Shown here: piece by piece, positions 1 through 12,347 of the stretch
How positions within the stretch are numbered: the stretch's first letter is position 1
Layout: the number at the start of each line of letters is the position of its first letter
Program-made: the position numbers and the translations under genes
Assembly (NCBI GenBank): GCA_022925895.1
Contig: JAKSYS010000266.1
Coordinates: 1-64,000, forward strand
Reading direction: 5' to 3'
DNA: 64,000 nucleotides
Source of the DNA: Fragilaria crotonensis
Taxonomy: Eukaryota; Bacillariophyta; Fragilariophyceae; Fragilariales; Fragilariaceae
The notes under the pieces: generated by a model
Seen by the model: only the letters and a program-made list of their open reading frames with translations
Database searches by the model: none
What the model was told of the DNA's origin: nothing

Positions 1-1939
1 GACAGCCTTGTTGACGCTACGAATTTTCAACTTTCCTTGTTTGACCACACTTCCACCGAAGTAAAGTTGGCTGTAGTAACCGTGATGGCACAGTTTTGAC
101 CCGGAGTGCTTTCTGACCGAAGGAAATGACAACTCCAGAAAACTTTTGATTTTGCGTTGGTTCCAAGCGACGACTGCATTCAGCGAGAAGTGTCTAAACG
201 CCCGTTGTATTTAATTAAAGATGGCCCAATGGCAAAATTCTTAATTAAAGATCAATTTCGGTCCTAACTTAACTTCTTCATTTAGCCTTGTATATCAAAA
301 TTAACTCGGCAAACGTATTTTCCATCAAGTTAAACCTCATGTGCCAAATGGGGGTGTCTTAGTAAGCAATGATTCAAGACCTACGTTTGTGGTGAACGTA
401 AAACTAGAACCCCGGTTTGCTTCCTCGAATGTATAGTACATGACCTATGCAGGCCACACAAGCAAAACCATGTCATTTGAGGCCTCAATTGACACATCGA
501 CTTCATTGCCTTCCTCTTTGATTGAAGCAAAACACTGAAATGCAATGGCCTTGAACGTGCTTTAAATGAAAGGTATGTCATTGGTGTGAATCTCTAATTT
601 TTGTTTCTTGTTGGGTTGTGGAAACAAATTTACCACCAGGAGCTTTTATTGCAAGTTGCTGTCTTGTCTTCGCCCCATTTCTCACTTCCTTTGTTGTGCA
701 GTGGTTGTGTTGACTTTGACAGAGTCCAACAAAATGTCCTAAGACTTTCTGCTGGCATATTTGTTGAAGCAAAGAACTTGAAGTTTGTGTCAATCGGGTG
801 AAGAGGTACAGTTATTGCTTCGTCCACGTTGACGACTCACAACATCACCATCACCGACATCGATACCATTGCTACGCGCACCTCCCGATACCGCCGCGCT
901 CTTGTTCATTGTGCTGTCGTGTTCCCCTCTTCTGTTCCCGTCGGTTCTGCGCTAACTCGACTCCCAAGCAAGTCAATGTATGTGGAGCCGCCGTAGTTGC
1001 CCAGGACTGCAGTGGTGGTTGTGGTTGCTTTGAAGCAACTCAAAGTTTCCCTCCGGAGCACTCCTCCTGCTCAAACCCATGACACTTCTACGCGGCTTCC
1101 CTCAAGTGTTGTAAGTAAGAGACATTTATGGTGAATCAAAGAATGGCTGCTGAAGACAATAATTTGATAAATCTTTTCAGATTGCGATGTCACGAGGAGG
1201 ACTGACTCAAATTTGGATACAGCCAATGCAGCGGGACGACAGCTACAATCTTTACAGCAGCAGCAGGCCGAAAGGTCGTCGAAGATTTTTATGCTTTCTA
1301 TATGAAGAACTCACCACGGGCAAAACCAGCAGATTGCATTTGGTGAATGCTGAATATTGGTGCCGATTAATGACGCACCGCATGATTTTTGACGGATCTG
1401 CACTCAAAGAGCTCAAGTATTAGGTTGTCTCACCCCAACAAAGTACTAAAAGGAGAGAACAATTCATGGTGACATCACTTCCACACATCATTACCAGGGC
1501 CAATGCTGAGCGCGCAAGTGTTTAACAACATGAGACATATACTGGTATCATGCCGTACTGCGCCATGTTATGTACCGTCGAAATCGCGTACTGGCACCGT
1601 TGGAAGGACTACAACATGCATGTGCTCTCGGTGCAAAAGTGCTTTTGAGTGCACTACAACAAAATGGATTTGCCACACCAAAAAGGAAAGTTTTGCATTT
1701 CTACCCATAAAGAGTCCTGCTACAGACAATAAAGTATAGATGTTGATTGCTGCTTAATGAGTTGTATGCTTGATGTATGAATCTATTGACGACGGCAATT
1801 GGCCATTGTCAGTATCCATTTTTGTGTTGTGGATGGTACAATTTGTACATCGACCGTCTTGCAAAACGTTCGAAAATGGCCATCTTTCAAAAACGATTTA
1901 TCTTCAATAAAAGAAAGCCTCTCGGGCGTTTAGACACTA
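1..1939. other. No recognisable gene
   Basis: Only short open frames occur here (for example 1187-1423 and 1503-1739 on the plus strand, 78 codons each). None shows a domain, a repeat pattern or a continuation across a plausible intron. I see no host gene in this stretch. It may be old transposon debris, because an RT fragment starts directly after it. Confidence 0.5.
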
Positions 1940-2329
1940 CTATAGTCTTATGGCTGGGCGACTGATTGCGGGAGAAATTCCAATGACTGAATCGTGTCGG
2001 TGAGAGGATTGGACACTTCCAGGGGTGGTAGTTCTGATTTTATATTTGACAGGACTGGGGCGCCTTGACTGGAAAATTTCCATGACATCACATGAAAAAG
2101 AGCATTTAGAAAACGCGCCAATGCTCCTCCTGTTGCCTGTAGGAGTAGGCCTGACCACGTTGTAGCATTTTGGCGTGCTTGGCGCACTATTTCCGGCAGA
2201 TTTGACGCATTCTCGGGGGCAAAAAAGGAGTGGCTGGACTAGTCCGTTACTGTCATCGTCGTAGTTAGTTTGTGGGAATGTTCGCCTGCTGAGCCAAGAT
2301 ATTGCAAACTGAAATTCTTCGATCATCAC
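1940..2329 (-). pseudogene. LINE-B reverse transcriptase fragment
   Basis: Two overlapping reverse-strand frames carry a piece of a non-LTR retrotransposon RT. The upstream frame reads YDDDSNG, which corresponds to the FVDDSNG active-site block (motif C). The second frame reads WSGLLLQATGGAL and then FHVMSWKF. This matches the thumb region of the larger LINE-B copy near 45.5 kb (WSNLLSTTGGALELTKCSYHV). The change of frame between the blocks and the lack of any neighbouring RT motif show a short dead remnant. Its ends and target duplication could not be found. Confidence 0.6.
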
Positions 2330-2694
2330 TGGATCAATTGCATTTCACTGAGGTCGTGACCCGTATTGACCTTCATTAAGTTGTTTCAATGCTTCTGCTT
2401 GGTACAAAGCCACAGCCATGCCATTTAATTCCTATGATGAGATTGAAGTCTGCTTTGTAGATGCGGATAACGTGCATCCTGCGTATCTTTATGCAGCCAT
2501 GGTCCTTGAACATGATAGTGCTTGGTGCTATGCGTTGCCAACGTTTGTACAAGTAACCTCTTTACAGAACACAATTCAACAAGGACATGTGCACTTCTGC
2601 AAGGGTTTATTACTCCTTGAGAGCAAGAAGCTTGCGGTGTGCCTGTGTGCGCTAGTCGTCTTCTGGTAGCAAAGGGTCCAGCCGAGGAGGGACG

Positions 2695-2951
2695 TGAGAA
2701 TACTTATGCTTAGCATAGAGGGCTTTGCATCACTGACGACAAGAGAGATGGAATGTCACAATCAGCCAAAGCAGGACAATGGCTTCATCAAGAAGAACTG
2801 CCGTGGCCAGCATTGTATTACATTGACAACAAGAGGTTGGAAACTCTTGGTCGCTTGGAAGGATGGCAGCACGGATTGGATTCTGTTGAAGGACTTGAAA
2901 GAAACAAGCCCCAATCACATAGTGCTGACGTGTGATCCAGTATGGGTCTGA
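2695..2951 (+). pseudogene. Ty1/copia polyprotein fragment
   Basis: The frame contains TTRGWKLLVAWKDGSTDWI followed by LLKDLKE. This is the conserved block that I associate with diatom Ty1/copia polyproteins between integrase and RT. The copia relic near 39.4 kb has the equivalent reading SSDWVSLKDPKESYP. There is no RT, RNase H or LTR beside it, so it is an isolated fragment. Neighbouring sequence from 2330 to 2694 and from 2952 to 3416 shows nothing recognisable. Confidence 0.55.
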
Positions 2952-3416
2952 TAAACTGTTTAAGTCTACCTGTTGTATAACTTACCGCCAACAACCAGAG
3001 CGTTAAACAGAAGATAGGCAACATGAGGGAGACAAGTCAAGTAAAAACAATAAAGATTAGAATTGTCAATCACTGTTAAGCATCCCCAGTCATCTGCGTA
3101 GGAAGAAATCGGATCGAAAACGTAGACGTGGCTGGCATGTACTGACGGCAGGTTTAACATGGTCGTGCGACGTTATACAGTATACGATATCGAACAAATT
3201 CTTTCTTCGCATCAGGGAGGCCAAATCTCTGGTTTGTACTTCACCCGGTGGGTTTTAATCACATATTCCATCAATTTCTACTTATTTCTGAGAAATGTTT
3301 GCTTTATTGTAAATATATATGAACAACAAAACACATTTCTCCTACTTATTGGCAATGTATGATTTTCAGATATTTGTAGCTTTGTTGTAGATATTGTTTT
3401 ACAATAATAACTCTTT

Positions 3417-6400
3417 GTGCATTATTCAATGGTAATTTATCTTGAATTCCCTGTAATGGGTCACCACCGGGCCAATGTTCACTCATGCTCAAGTTCCAAG
3501 GATGCCGCGCAATTTTCTTCACGCGCCAGACTCAGGATTATGTTGTTATGTCTTGCGCCAAAATTTGTTGCCTCAAAGTTGCACCATCAGGCATTGTTGA
3601 CAATTGTCATGTTTGATTGCTTTAACATCAATTGCTATGCTAGGTTTAAATCTGAACGCGGACTGCGTATGCACCTTTGGCGGAGTTCATCCTGTAAGGA
3701 TTACATGGAAAGGCAGCAGTCAGGAACTCGGGCAAGCGTGGATGGTTGCCCCGAAATTGTTTCGACAGTGCGACGTCCCTGTTATGGTGTAGAATCAACC
3801 CGCCTGAATCCAGGAATGGACACAAATCCTCCCACGCACATGCCATTGAAGAATTTGACTATGGAACAACTGGCTATGACGACGGCAATGATGATGATGA
3901 TGACAATGAAAATGACAAGAATGAAATGTGTTTTAACGCCCAGCAGTTAGATCAACTTCCAATAACAACGACACTCTTTCCTGAATTGACAATACTGCAT
4001 CTCCTGCAGTTGTCCATGCGTTGATGGAACGCATTCGTGCAAATGAGAGGCATGCAGTGATGGTTTTGCAACATGATGTTGAACATCGATGCATTGTTGA
4101 ACTTTGAAGATTCTGGAGGACGCCCAGTGTCCTGACTACATGCTGCACAAAGTTTTAATGTGGGCTTACAATGCAAAGTCTAGCGGCTTTGACTTCAAGC
4201 CAAAAGCTATGTCCAGGAAAGCGAACATCCGATGGATGTATCAGGCTTTGCAACATTCACACCACCATCTCCCCAGGTGATCTCCATTGCCCTTGAAGAT
4301 CGTGACAAACCTCAAGAGATTGCTTGCTTTGACTTTGCTCCCATCCTTTGTCGTTGCTACAGGATGAAGACTTGATGGCACCAGAAAATCTTGTGCTTAA
4401 CCACGAGGATCCCACGTCAATGTACCTCCCACGCAACAACAAAATTGGTGAGGCACACACTGGAAGCCGCTACCGTGAGCTCTATCATGAACTTATCACT
4501 CGAAAGAATCAGCTACTTGTCCCTATCATCCTCTATATTGATGGGACTGCCATTGACAGCAAGGGGCATGTTGAAGTGTGTCCTGTGTCCTTCACGACAT
4601 CTCTTCACTGAGAAGCTCAGGAGAAAGAGCACATCCTGGCGAGTACTAGGCTATGTTCCCGACTTGAATCGCGGACGATCATCCGCAATGAACTCTCAAG
4701 CTAATAACGCACAGTCCAAAGGACGCACCACACGTAATTTTCATGCAGTGATGGACGTAATTTTGAATGGCATGTCAAAGGCACAAGCTGGAAATGATTG
4801 TCGTTTGAGGAATGTTCCTTTGAAACTTGGCGGTCAGTGGGTGGTTGTTGATATTGTTTGTCCACTGCTTTTTGTGATTAATGATGGTAAGCAAGGCGAT
4901 CAACTTTGCTGCCGTACAAACAGTCACCATAGAAGTACACCTCGTCACCATCGGTCCTGTGATTGTGTTTTTGATGATCTTGACAATCCAAATGTTGAGT
5001 GTTCTTTTCTTCGCATGGATTATGTCAATGATGCATGTCGCAATGGGAAAGACGATTTTCTTCAGCAGCTCTCAATGTACAGGGTTGACAATGCCTTCAA
5101 CCGTGTCCAGATGGGACGTAATCCTCATGGCATCTTCATGTGTGCTGTCATCGATGTCATGCATACTGTGCAGCATGGTGTCATCATGTATGTACTTGAG
5201 TCATTCAAGACTTTTCTTGGCGCCGAGATCTTGGCAATCCTTGATGACATGGCACTTAAATTTGATGTCACATGCCTCCAAACTATTCGTCAAGATTTTC
5301 CTCGAACTGATTTCGCACGCGGCATCACCAACCTAACACTTATTGAGTGCTCGGAACAATCAGGTACTTTGTTCCTTTCGCTGCACTGACTATGCAGGCT
5401 GAGGTATGGCATGCCATCTCAAGGTACATCCCCGATCTTCCGGCAGTCCTGGGTACAATGGAATGCCTTCTGTGCTTCGAGGCATGGCTGGATGCTGATA
5501 CCTATTGGGACGCTATAGGAGGAGATAAAGTTGGGGAGGCAGCCTTGGCAGAAAATGCAATTACACGGCTCATGTCTCTTATTCTGAAGTACCTCCCACG
5601 AGATGCTGGTAATGGCTGGAAGGTGTCAAATTCCACGAATTGAAACACATCGTCCGTTTCATTTCTACGTTTGGAGCACCTCGTGGTTACAATGCCTCAC
5701 GACCCGAGGAACATCACAAGGCCCATGCAAAGCGCCCTGCTCGTCGTTCACAAAAGTGCATTCAGACGATAGACCAGCAGTGCGCACGGAGAATTGCCGA
5801 CACATTAGTCATAGACACAATGCACGCCGTGTTTGCAGAAGAATTCCGTGAAAAACGCTCCCTCAACACATCACGTCCACTAGCAACGAAAGAAGTAGGT
5901 CGTGGCACTCGCTATCACATCCGATGCTTCCGTGATCCCAATCAGAACAATCGTTTGGTTCGTGAAGTTGTTTTCATAACGGAAACAAGGGAACCCATCC
6001 ACCTCGAACCAAATCTTGCACTTTTCATAGTGCAATCGTACAGTGAAACTGACTTGGATGAGAATGGGGAGGGTACGATAGAGTGTAGCACTGAATACAC
6101 AAAGTACGAAGTTGATTCAGAAGAGAAGTGCATTTCCATTCGAGCCCATCCAAATTTTCGAGGTGATGGATATCCCTGGTATGATTGGGCATTGATTCGG
6201 TTTGAAGACAATCAAGGAAATTTGGATGACTTCCCATGTCGTATTGTCAGTTGTATTCACCGACGTGGACATCCCCAGGAGGATAAGTCATTCGACCTCG
6301 TGGTCCAATCTTGCAATCAGCCCACTGGTCGCGAGTCCATATTGTTCACTGAGTGGACCTTTGACCGAAAATTCTACGTTGTTTCCAGCACTGCACTTGT

Positions 6401-6539
6401 TTCTTTGTGTTATGTACTTGTCGATGGTTGCGAGCTTACGGACACAGTTTTTGTCGTGAAGGATAAGGAGAGTGGGCATCTCTGTTTTACAAATCTGTGT
6501 GGTGATCCGCATTCTTCAACTATAGTATGTATCAATTAG
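3417..6539 (+). pseudogene. Plavaka/CACTA-like transposase, frameshifted
   Basis: This is a decayed cut-and-paste transposase read through four frames. Near 3610-3710 there is a C2H2-like finger (CFNINCYARFKSERGLRMH, then a later Cys), as at the N-terminus of such proteins. A block around 4350-4610 reads LLVPIILYIDGTAID, next to the first catalytic acid. It continues in another frame as STSWRVLGYVPDLNRG. Near 5130-5180 comes NPHGIFMCAVIDVMHTVQHG, and at 5640-5800 FISTFGAPRGYN followed by HAKRPARRSQK, both typical of the family. Frames change near 4611, 5350 and 5629. The last restores KFHELKHI if one A is missing. The C-terminal ~200 residues are acidic and unrecognised. The stop codon (6537-6539) overlaps that of the convergent gene. 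No terminal inverted repeats were found. The family name is inferred from motif pattern. Confidence 0.65.
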
Positions 6540-8931
6540 TACCTCAACCTCTTCCTTCTTGGTACCGTGTAGTTGCCCTGCATCAGCATGGCTGCCGTTA
6601 TAGATTCAGTTGGTGTCCCTTGTGAACGGTCTCCCGACAACATCACCCGAGGATGAAGGTCTTCATTGAGACTGACATGTCCCTCTCCATCAAAGTTATC
6701 CATCGCCACGGAGTCAGAATATTCATCATCAATATCACGAGAGAATAGGGATGAGTCCTCATCAGCAGTCACCGCTTCATCAGGTTGGTGTACCTTATCC
6801 CAACCCTTCTTCTGCGCGTAAAAACACAACCAGTGTTCCTCCGAGCCATCTTTGGGCGGTGGATGCCCGTCAGGTCCGCATCCTCAATTTTGGGGACGTA
6901 AGGTGGAAGCACTTTATCCCACCAAGGAACAAGGTCATCGTCATTGCTGTTGTCATCACCGTTAACTCCAGCGGCTCCAACAACATCCACGCCCACGTGC
7001 GGTGCAATGATTTCGTCACCGGATGCTGTGACAGGACATCCAGCAGCCGCAGCCGCAGCTGCCCTGCATCGTCCTGCATTTACAATCCGCTCTTTAGCGG
7101 CGGAGAATGTACCATACACATGGTTCAGTGTGGGATGGTCGCCGCCCCATATGGCTTGCCAGTTCCGTCAGGACAAGTCAGTGACGTACAGTGACGTATG
7201 ACTCGGCCATCCCAACTGATGGCTGTTCCATGGTATAGCTTGACAGCAACGCCATTGAATGGCGCACCGTTATTGTTCCCGAATAGATTTGGCATCACAA
7301 AAACCAGTTCGCCGCCTTGCCAGGGACTTCTTCAGTCCAAACTGAGAAGCCCTGAGGAGTCACCCACATCGAAGTGGGAGGCGTTTCCAAGGTCCACGGA
7401 CATGTCAATGGAATACGCCACACGATCTTCACTTCCTTGTCAGCCATTGGTGTTACAGGGTGGAGACCGGTGTCGCCTTCAGAATCTTGCATCACGGCAA
7501 GAACTTCCGGAAAGCAGTTCGCACCAATCTTAGCCAACGACTCAACAAACTTCCGCAACATTCGCTGGGGAACTTTCGAGTTTGCAGCGTACTCTGCCGT
7601 TGTCACTCCGTCAAGAAGGATGCGAGTCCCAATCGGATGCATGTTTCAAGATCACCGCGACTGGCCCTAGCCGAGCCGACAGGAACACGCGTCCTCAACA
7701 AAGAGTTGTGTAACGTGATGAAACGCAAGTCCTCAACCATGAGTGGTCGCCCTGCTTCACCCTTACACAATGGATCCAGAGTTGGCGATAAGATCTGGCG
7801 AACCATGATGATCGACTTCCGAGATGTGCAATTGCCAATTGGTGCAATATCCACAACAATGTCAACCACAGCATTATCAGCCCCATCAATCACAAGACAA
7901 TCGCTGGGCAGGCGGAAGTGATGGCAGCCAGGAGCATAGTGTCTCCCCCCAATTCTGACAGAGTTTGACCTCGCCAAGCGGTCATTGAAAGCTTGCCCAC
8001 GATCAGCTGGATGCCACGCACCAATATCAATGCCACCGATGACATCAGGTGGCATTCGAGGACCGTCAGCATCGGAGCACTGACTTGCCCAATACACCTG
8101 GCGACTCAATTTTTCGTGATGATAACTCCGGGATATTTTCCAAGCGGATACAAATCCACCATCTGCAGAGGCATCGAGGCAAGTTTTCTCACGTATCCAC
8201 CCAGACCGAAGGCCAATCGGTCCATTCCAGTATCTGATGATTCACTTGTTGCCCGAGAGAGTCGAAGCCAGCTCATGTCCAGCTGTACAAACGAATTCTG
8301 CAAACCCGTCTCAGCCTTGCGTCGCTCGCGGTGGCTATACAAGGTGCCAGCACCGGGAAGGAAAGCAAGCACCGCACAGTACTCGTAATCCTTCCCATCC
8401 TCGTCATCGCTGTCAGTGTAGACGCACGCATTAGCGACAGCGTCAGGATCTCGTTCGCCAGAGGAGCCACACCTCTCCCAGTTGTGGTCGCGCGCGATGA
8501 AGAATAACATCTAGCAAGAAGAATTCCGAAACATGGTCATGTACACCAGGTCTACAGTAGAGTTCATCAAGGGAACGAAGTTGTGTGACATGATACTGTT
8601 TTTCTCTAAAAGAATCCTGAATCCACCGCAGTGGAGTCCCACAAATACATAGATCATCAGGCATCTTTGGACGTGAATCCATTGCAGCCTTGAAGCCACG
8701 ACGAACACTCCCCCGAAAACCAAGGGGAACACACTTCAACAGAAGCGACAGAACCTTTGGATGGCCAGGGTAGTAGTTCCTACGGCCACGCGAACGTGGC
8801 ATTTGTTGTGCACCACCTGCAGCTTTTCCAGGGTTTACACGCGGGTTGTCCCCAAGATTCAGAACGCTCGAACGACAGATCGACGTCCGACCACGTGTAG
8901 CCAAATGGTCGTTGTCATCATTGCGAATCAT
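6536..8931 (-). pseudogene. Unrecognised gene convergent with the transposase, several frames
   Basis: Consecutive reverse-strand frames (8931-8443, 8510-8106, 8109-7603, 7642-7295, 7119-6769, 6829-6536) appear to be one long coding region cut by frameshifts or small introns. The product would be about 750 residues. The N-terminal part is basic (SRGRRNYYPGHPKV). The middle reads LVIDGADNAVVDIVVDI. The 7.2-7.4 kb part reads WDGRVIRHCT followed by a GTFSAAKERIVNAGR block with an alanine run. The C-terminus is basic (PRRKRLRY). I do not recognise the family. Its TAA stop (6536-6538) overlaps the TAG of the plus-strand transposase, and a repeat array lies directly upstream of its start. It could be a second gene of the same mobile element, but that is inference. 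Whether it is live with introns or dead is undecided. Confidence 0.45.
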
Positions 8932-8939
8932 GGAAGTTG

Positions 8940-9775
8940 AGCGAAGGCGACGTCAAGCTGCGTCGTCTGTTGAATGGCAGCTTCAGCGACAGGACAATAT
9001 CAGTCCTCCCAAACAACGTTGATTGCGGCTTGCTAGATGACGTCAAGTCGCGTCGTCTGCTATATGGCAGTTTCGGCAACAAGACGCTTCCAACAAAGTC
9101 AACAGCGATTGCAGGGCAGGCCAGATGACGTCAAGCCGTGTCGTCTGCTATATGGCAGCTTCGGCGACAGGACGCTCCCACCAGTCCTCCCAACAACGTT
9201 GATAGCGCTCGCAAGATGACGTCAAGTTGCGTCGTCTGAAATATGGCAGTTTTGGCAACAAGAGCGACTCCCAACGAGACGCTCGCAATCAGTCGCTGTC
9301 GTTGCAGTTGTTGTTGTCCCAGTCGTTCGTCGGAAGATATTCCGAACTTAATGCACTCAACGCCGTCGTCACAGTCGTTTGGCAGGGATTCGACTCAGCC
9401 AAGCAACGCAGGCTCACGTCGAAGGTGCGTCGTCTGCTATATGGCAGCTTTGGCAACACAACGCTCGCAATCTGACGCGCTGTCGGAAGATATTCCGAAC
9501 TCAACGCACTCAACGCCCTCGTCACAGTCGTTTGGCAGGTAACTCAACGCCGTCGTCGTTCGTCACAGTCGTTTGGCAGTGATTCCGAACTCAAGCAACG
9601 CAGGCTCACGTCGAAGGTGCGTCGTCTGCTATATGGCAGCTTCGGCAACACAACTTAATGCACTCAACGCCGTCGTCACAGTCGTTTGGCAAGCAACGCG
9701 GGCTCACGTCGAAGGTGCGTCGTCTGCTATATGGCAGCTTCGGCAACACAACGCTCGCAATCTGACGCTGTTGAC
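8940..9775. repeat. ~90-98 bp tandem repeat array with CRE-like palindromes
   Basis: A 20-base core, CGTCGTCTGCTATATGGCAG with minor changes, recurs at 8961, 9051, 9139, 9230, 9428, 9620 and 9718. Spacings are 90, 88, 91, 198, 192 and 98, so the unit is about 90-98 bp with two positions where the core is missing. The first units are preceded by GACGTCA; perfect TGACGTCA palindromes lie at 9038, 9126 and 9217. Later units instead carry CTCACGTCGAAGG. A second sub-repeat (CACTCAACGCC and CAGTCGTTTGGCA) fills the later half. The array sits just upstream of the reverse-strand gene starting at 8931, so it is either its promoter or the subterminal repeat zone of a CACTA-like element. Confidence 0.8.
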
Positions 9776-10176
9776 AATGAAAAGACTTCCACAACAGTAA
9801 TGTTGGTGTGAACAATTGGTGTGGTGTGAACAATGTTGGTGGTAACATGAACAAATTGCTTTCGATACGTAGCAAATGTACTAGAAAATTGATAGAGATT
9901 TTCAATTTAATGCGTAGCTAGTGTACTGGACGAAACGTAGAGACTCCAACAGCATGAAGTGGGACTTCGAACACAGTATACAAAAAAAACTAGAAGCTTC
10001 CTAGGAATTGATAAGAAACTTTGGTAACAAGATCGATACATAGGATATATTAATCGCATACGAATTTTTGATTGCGAATGCGGAGAGTTTAACTCCCCAG
10101 AAGACATGTGTCACACAAGTAAAGAAATTGCTATTTACACGAAATGATTTCTATTTATTTTTTTAGTTTAGAAATG
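9776..10176. other. Gene-free spacer
   Basis: AT-rich sequence with no coding frame of note. Nothing recognisable apart from two short GGTGTGAACAA repeats near 9806-9835. Confidence 0.5.
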
Positions 10177-10192
10177 TGAGGACTTCAAGTCC
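10177..10192. repeat. Left target-site duplication of LINE-A
   Basis: TGAGGACTTCAAGTCC occurs here and again at 19304-19319, exactly framing the LINE-A element. The inner GGACTTCAAGTCC is an odd palindrome, so the original target was a small inverted repeat. Confidence 0.85.
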
Positions 10193-10287
10193 ACACAATT
10201 TTCTAGTTTAGTTTTTCGCAAGTACGTTCCGTCCGTCGACCGTATTTGCGTACACCGAATAGGAAGTTGTCGCGTATCAACACCACC

Positions 10288-12221
10288 ATGACCATGACCG
10301 CCCAAGCGGCGCTCCCGTCACCTCCCGATCCTGCTGCCTATCATGATCCACACCACCCCACATATGGCTTCCATACTGAGGAGTGGCATGATATGCCTCG
10401 CTCTCCTACTGCCTTAGCATGCTTCACTGAAGAAGAACGTTACCGCCGTGAAGCTAACGCACACGCATACCGCCAATATGGCACTCCTCAAAACTGGCTC
10501 CGTTACCTGACCCTTGGTTATTACGTCTACGACGACTGTTCTAAGTTTGACGCCCTGTGGATGAAATACAGCGCCGATCCGATCATCTGTCATCGCATGG
10601 TATGGTATAATTTTCTCTACCACGTGGACCGGCATCTGGATATTTCTACAACTCTCTCCGCATGGGCAACTGATGTCTCGCAACCATATCTCCAGCGACA
10701 CGCACCTCAGTTCTTGGACTGCAACACCTTGGAAAGCACGTGGGCTGATCACATTCAAGGCGATCATGACGTCATGGCTATCGAGTCCACCCAATGGACG
10801 ACAGTCGGCTCCACGAAAAGAAACTCCCGCAGCAAATCTCCGCCAGCTTCCTTTCCCACAAGTACTGATACGGCCACACAGTCTCAGAACGCCACTAACA
10901 TCTCTGGAGCACGCATTCACCAGTCATCCCGAGAGGACAGTATGCCGCATATCGAAGGAACACCAGTCATTGCTAGGCTCTCAGCAGTCCGGCCTTCTCC
11001 AGCAAGTGTGGACCAAGGCATGGACACGACCGATCAAACTCATCAACCCACGGCCTCTAGTCATCATACTACTGCATCCGAGACGTCTTCCGTAGGAAAA
11101 CAGTCTGCTCTGCAACCCTACTTGAATGTCCCAACTAACGACGGGACATACCGTCTCACATTCCGGTGGAACCCGAAGGGAGATTTCAAGCAGTATCAGG
11201 AAAATCCTACAACTTGGCTCACTGGCGTCCATACACTTATGAATGCTCTCTTTCACGATTCAGATGGCTCGTTCTATCGATGGGAAAGCCTTGATCTCAC
11301 GTCATCAGCGGTCATGTCAGAATTGTCACCTGGCGAACTTCGTGAATTTTTGTCTCCAAAGATAACTTTTCTCCCCTCCACAGCACAGATCGTGTTCGGG
11401 GCTCGCGTCTGCTTCGCTGCCACTTTTCCCGGCCAATGGAAGAATCTTGACAGGACTCGACAGTTGCTCAAGGATAATCAAGTCTCAGTGCAGATTTCGA
11501 ATTCCACCACCACCAGCGGGCGCATTGTGACAGCGGGATACATCTTGTTTAAAGCGGCCAGGACTACACATCGCACGAGATTCCTGCAAAGCATGCGAAC
11601 AAAGCTCCCTCCGGAAACCCCATATTTCGATATTCTCCAGTTCCAACGTACCCCAATGGAACAGAAGATAGATCACTTGGTGGTGCAATGCGGCGAAAAC
11701 CACGTCTCTCCACTCTCTAAGGCACTCTCGGAACTTCTGCCTGGACACAACTCATCCCTATATCTGCCCCGTTTGGCTCTAGCCAAACTATCGCCTACAC
11801 AAATCAGTACCTACTTTGAGATGCAGGATAAATACTCAAAGACACTCAAGTCATTGGCATTGTCTCCCACGTTAACAAATCTCGATAAACCTCGGAAAGA
11901 ATTTTTGCCGACGGGACAGTGTTGGAACGGTCGACTCGTGACTGGGCGGCTACCCTCTTCACTGATCGTGGCGATGTCAGTGCTAGATGCGAAGTTGTCA
12001 ATGGCGGATACGACCAAAAAGCTTACTTGCTCGTTCCAGCACAACATTTTCTAACTGCTCAAGAACATCTTCGTCAATACAGACTGAGGATCAATCCTAT
12101 CGAACGCCGCGAAGCAAGATTTCGAGACAGCCTCCCGGGACTTCCATCGGTTATCCACATCGACGTCTCGACACAACAGAATTTGGATTTCCTGGCCAAT
12201 CTATCGTCAGCTGATGTTTGA
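10288..12221 (+). pseudogene. LINE-A ORF1 (gag-like, unknown fold), frameshifted
   Basis: The first ATG in a sensible context is at 10288 (MTMTAQAALPSPPD). The frame runs to 12054, but the C-terminal coding sense moves to another frame near 11905 and continues to the stop at 12221 (TLFTDRGDVSARCEVVNGG onwards), so the intact product would be about 640 residues. The N-terminal 150 residues contain an aromatic-rich region (TPQNWLRYLTLGYYVYDD). A Ser/Thr/Pro-rich linker follows. The second half has a mixed alpha/beta look (GARVCFAATFPGQW, RIVTAGYILFK). No zinc knuckle was seen. By position it should be the RNA-binding or capsid-like ORF1 protein of the element. That role is inference; I recognise no named domain. 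Confidence 0.6.
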
Positions 12222-12347
12222 CGAAACGCTCCCACTTCTGTACGCGCGGACACCAGTATTCATGCACCACATCTCGTATCGCCTGCGGCTCATTTAAACC
12301 CCTGGCATCACGAGGGCAGACCAAATCCCAAATCAAGCAACGGCGGC

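Noticed and set aside
798-1082. His/Cys-rich 94-codon frame, metallothionein-like at first sight
   Set aside because: Cysteines are not in metal-binding C-x-C clusters, the frame is short, and no homologous pattern or intron structure supports a gene.
8940-9775. CRISPR array
   Set aside because: Repeats are long with partly shared spacers, of irregular period, in a eukaryotic genome with no cas genes.
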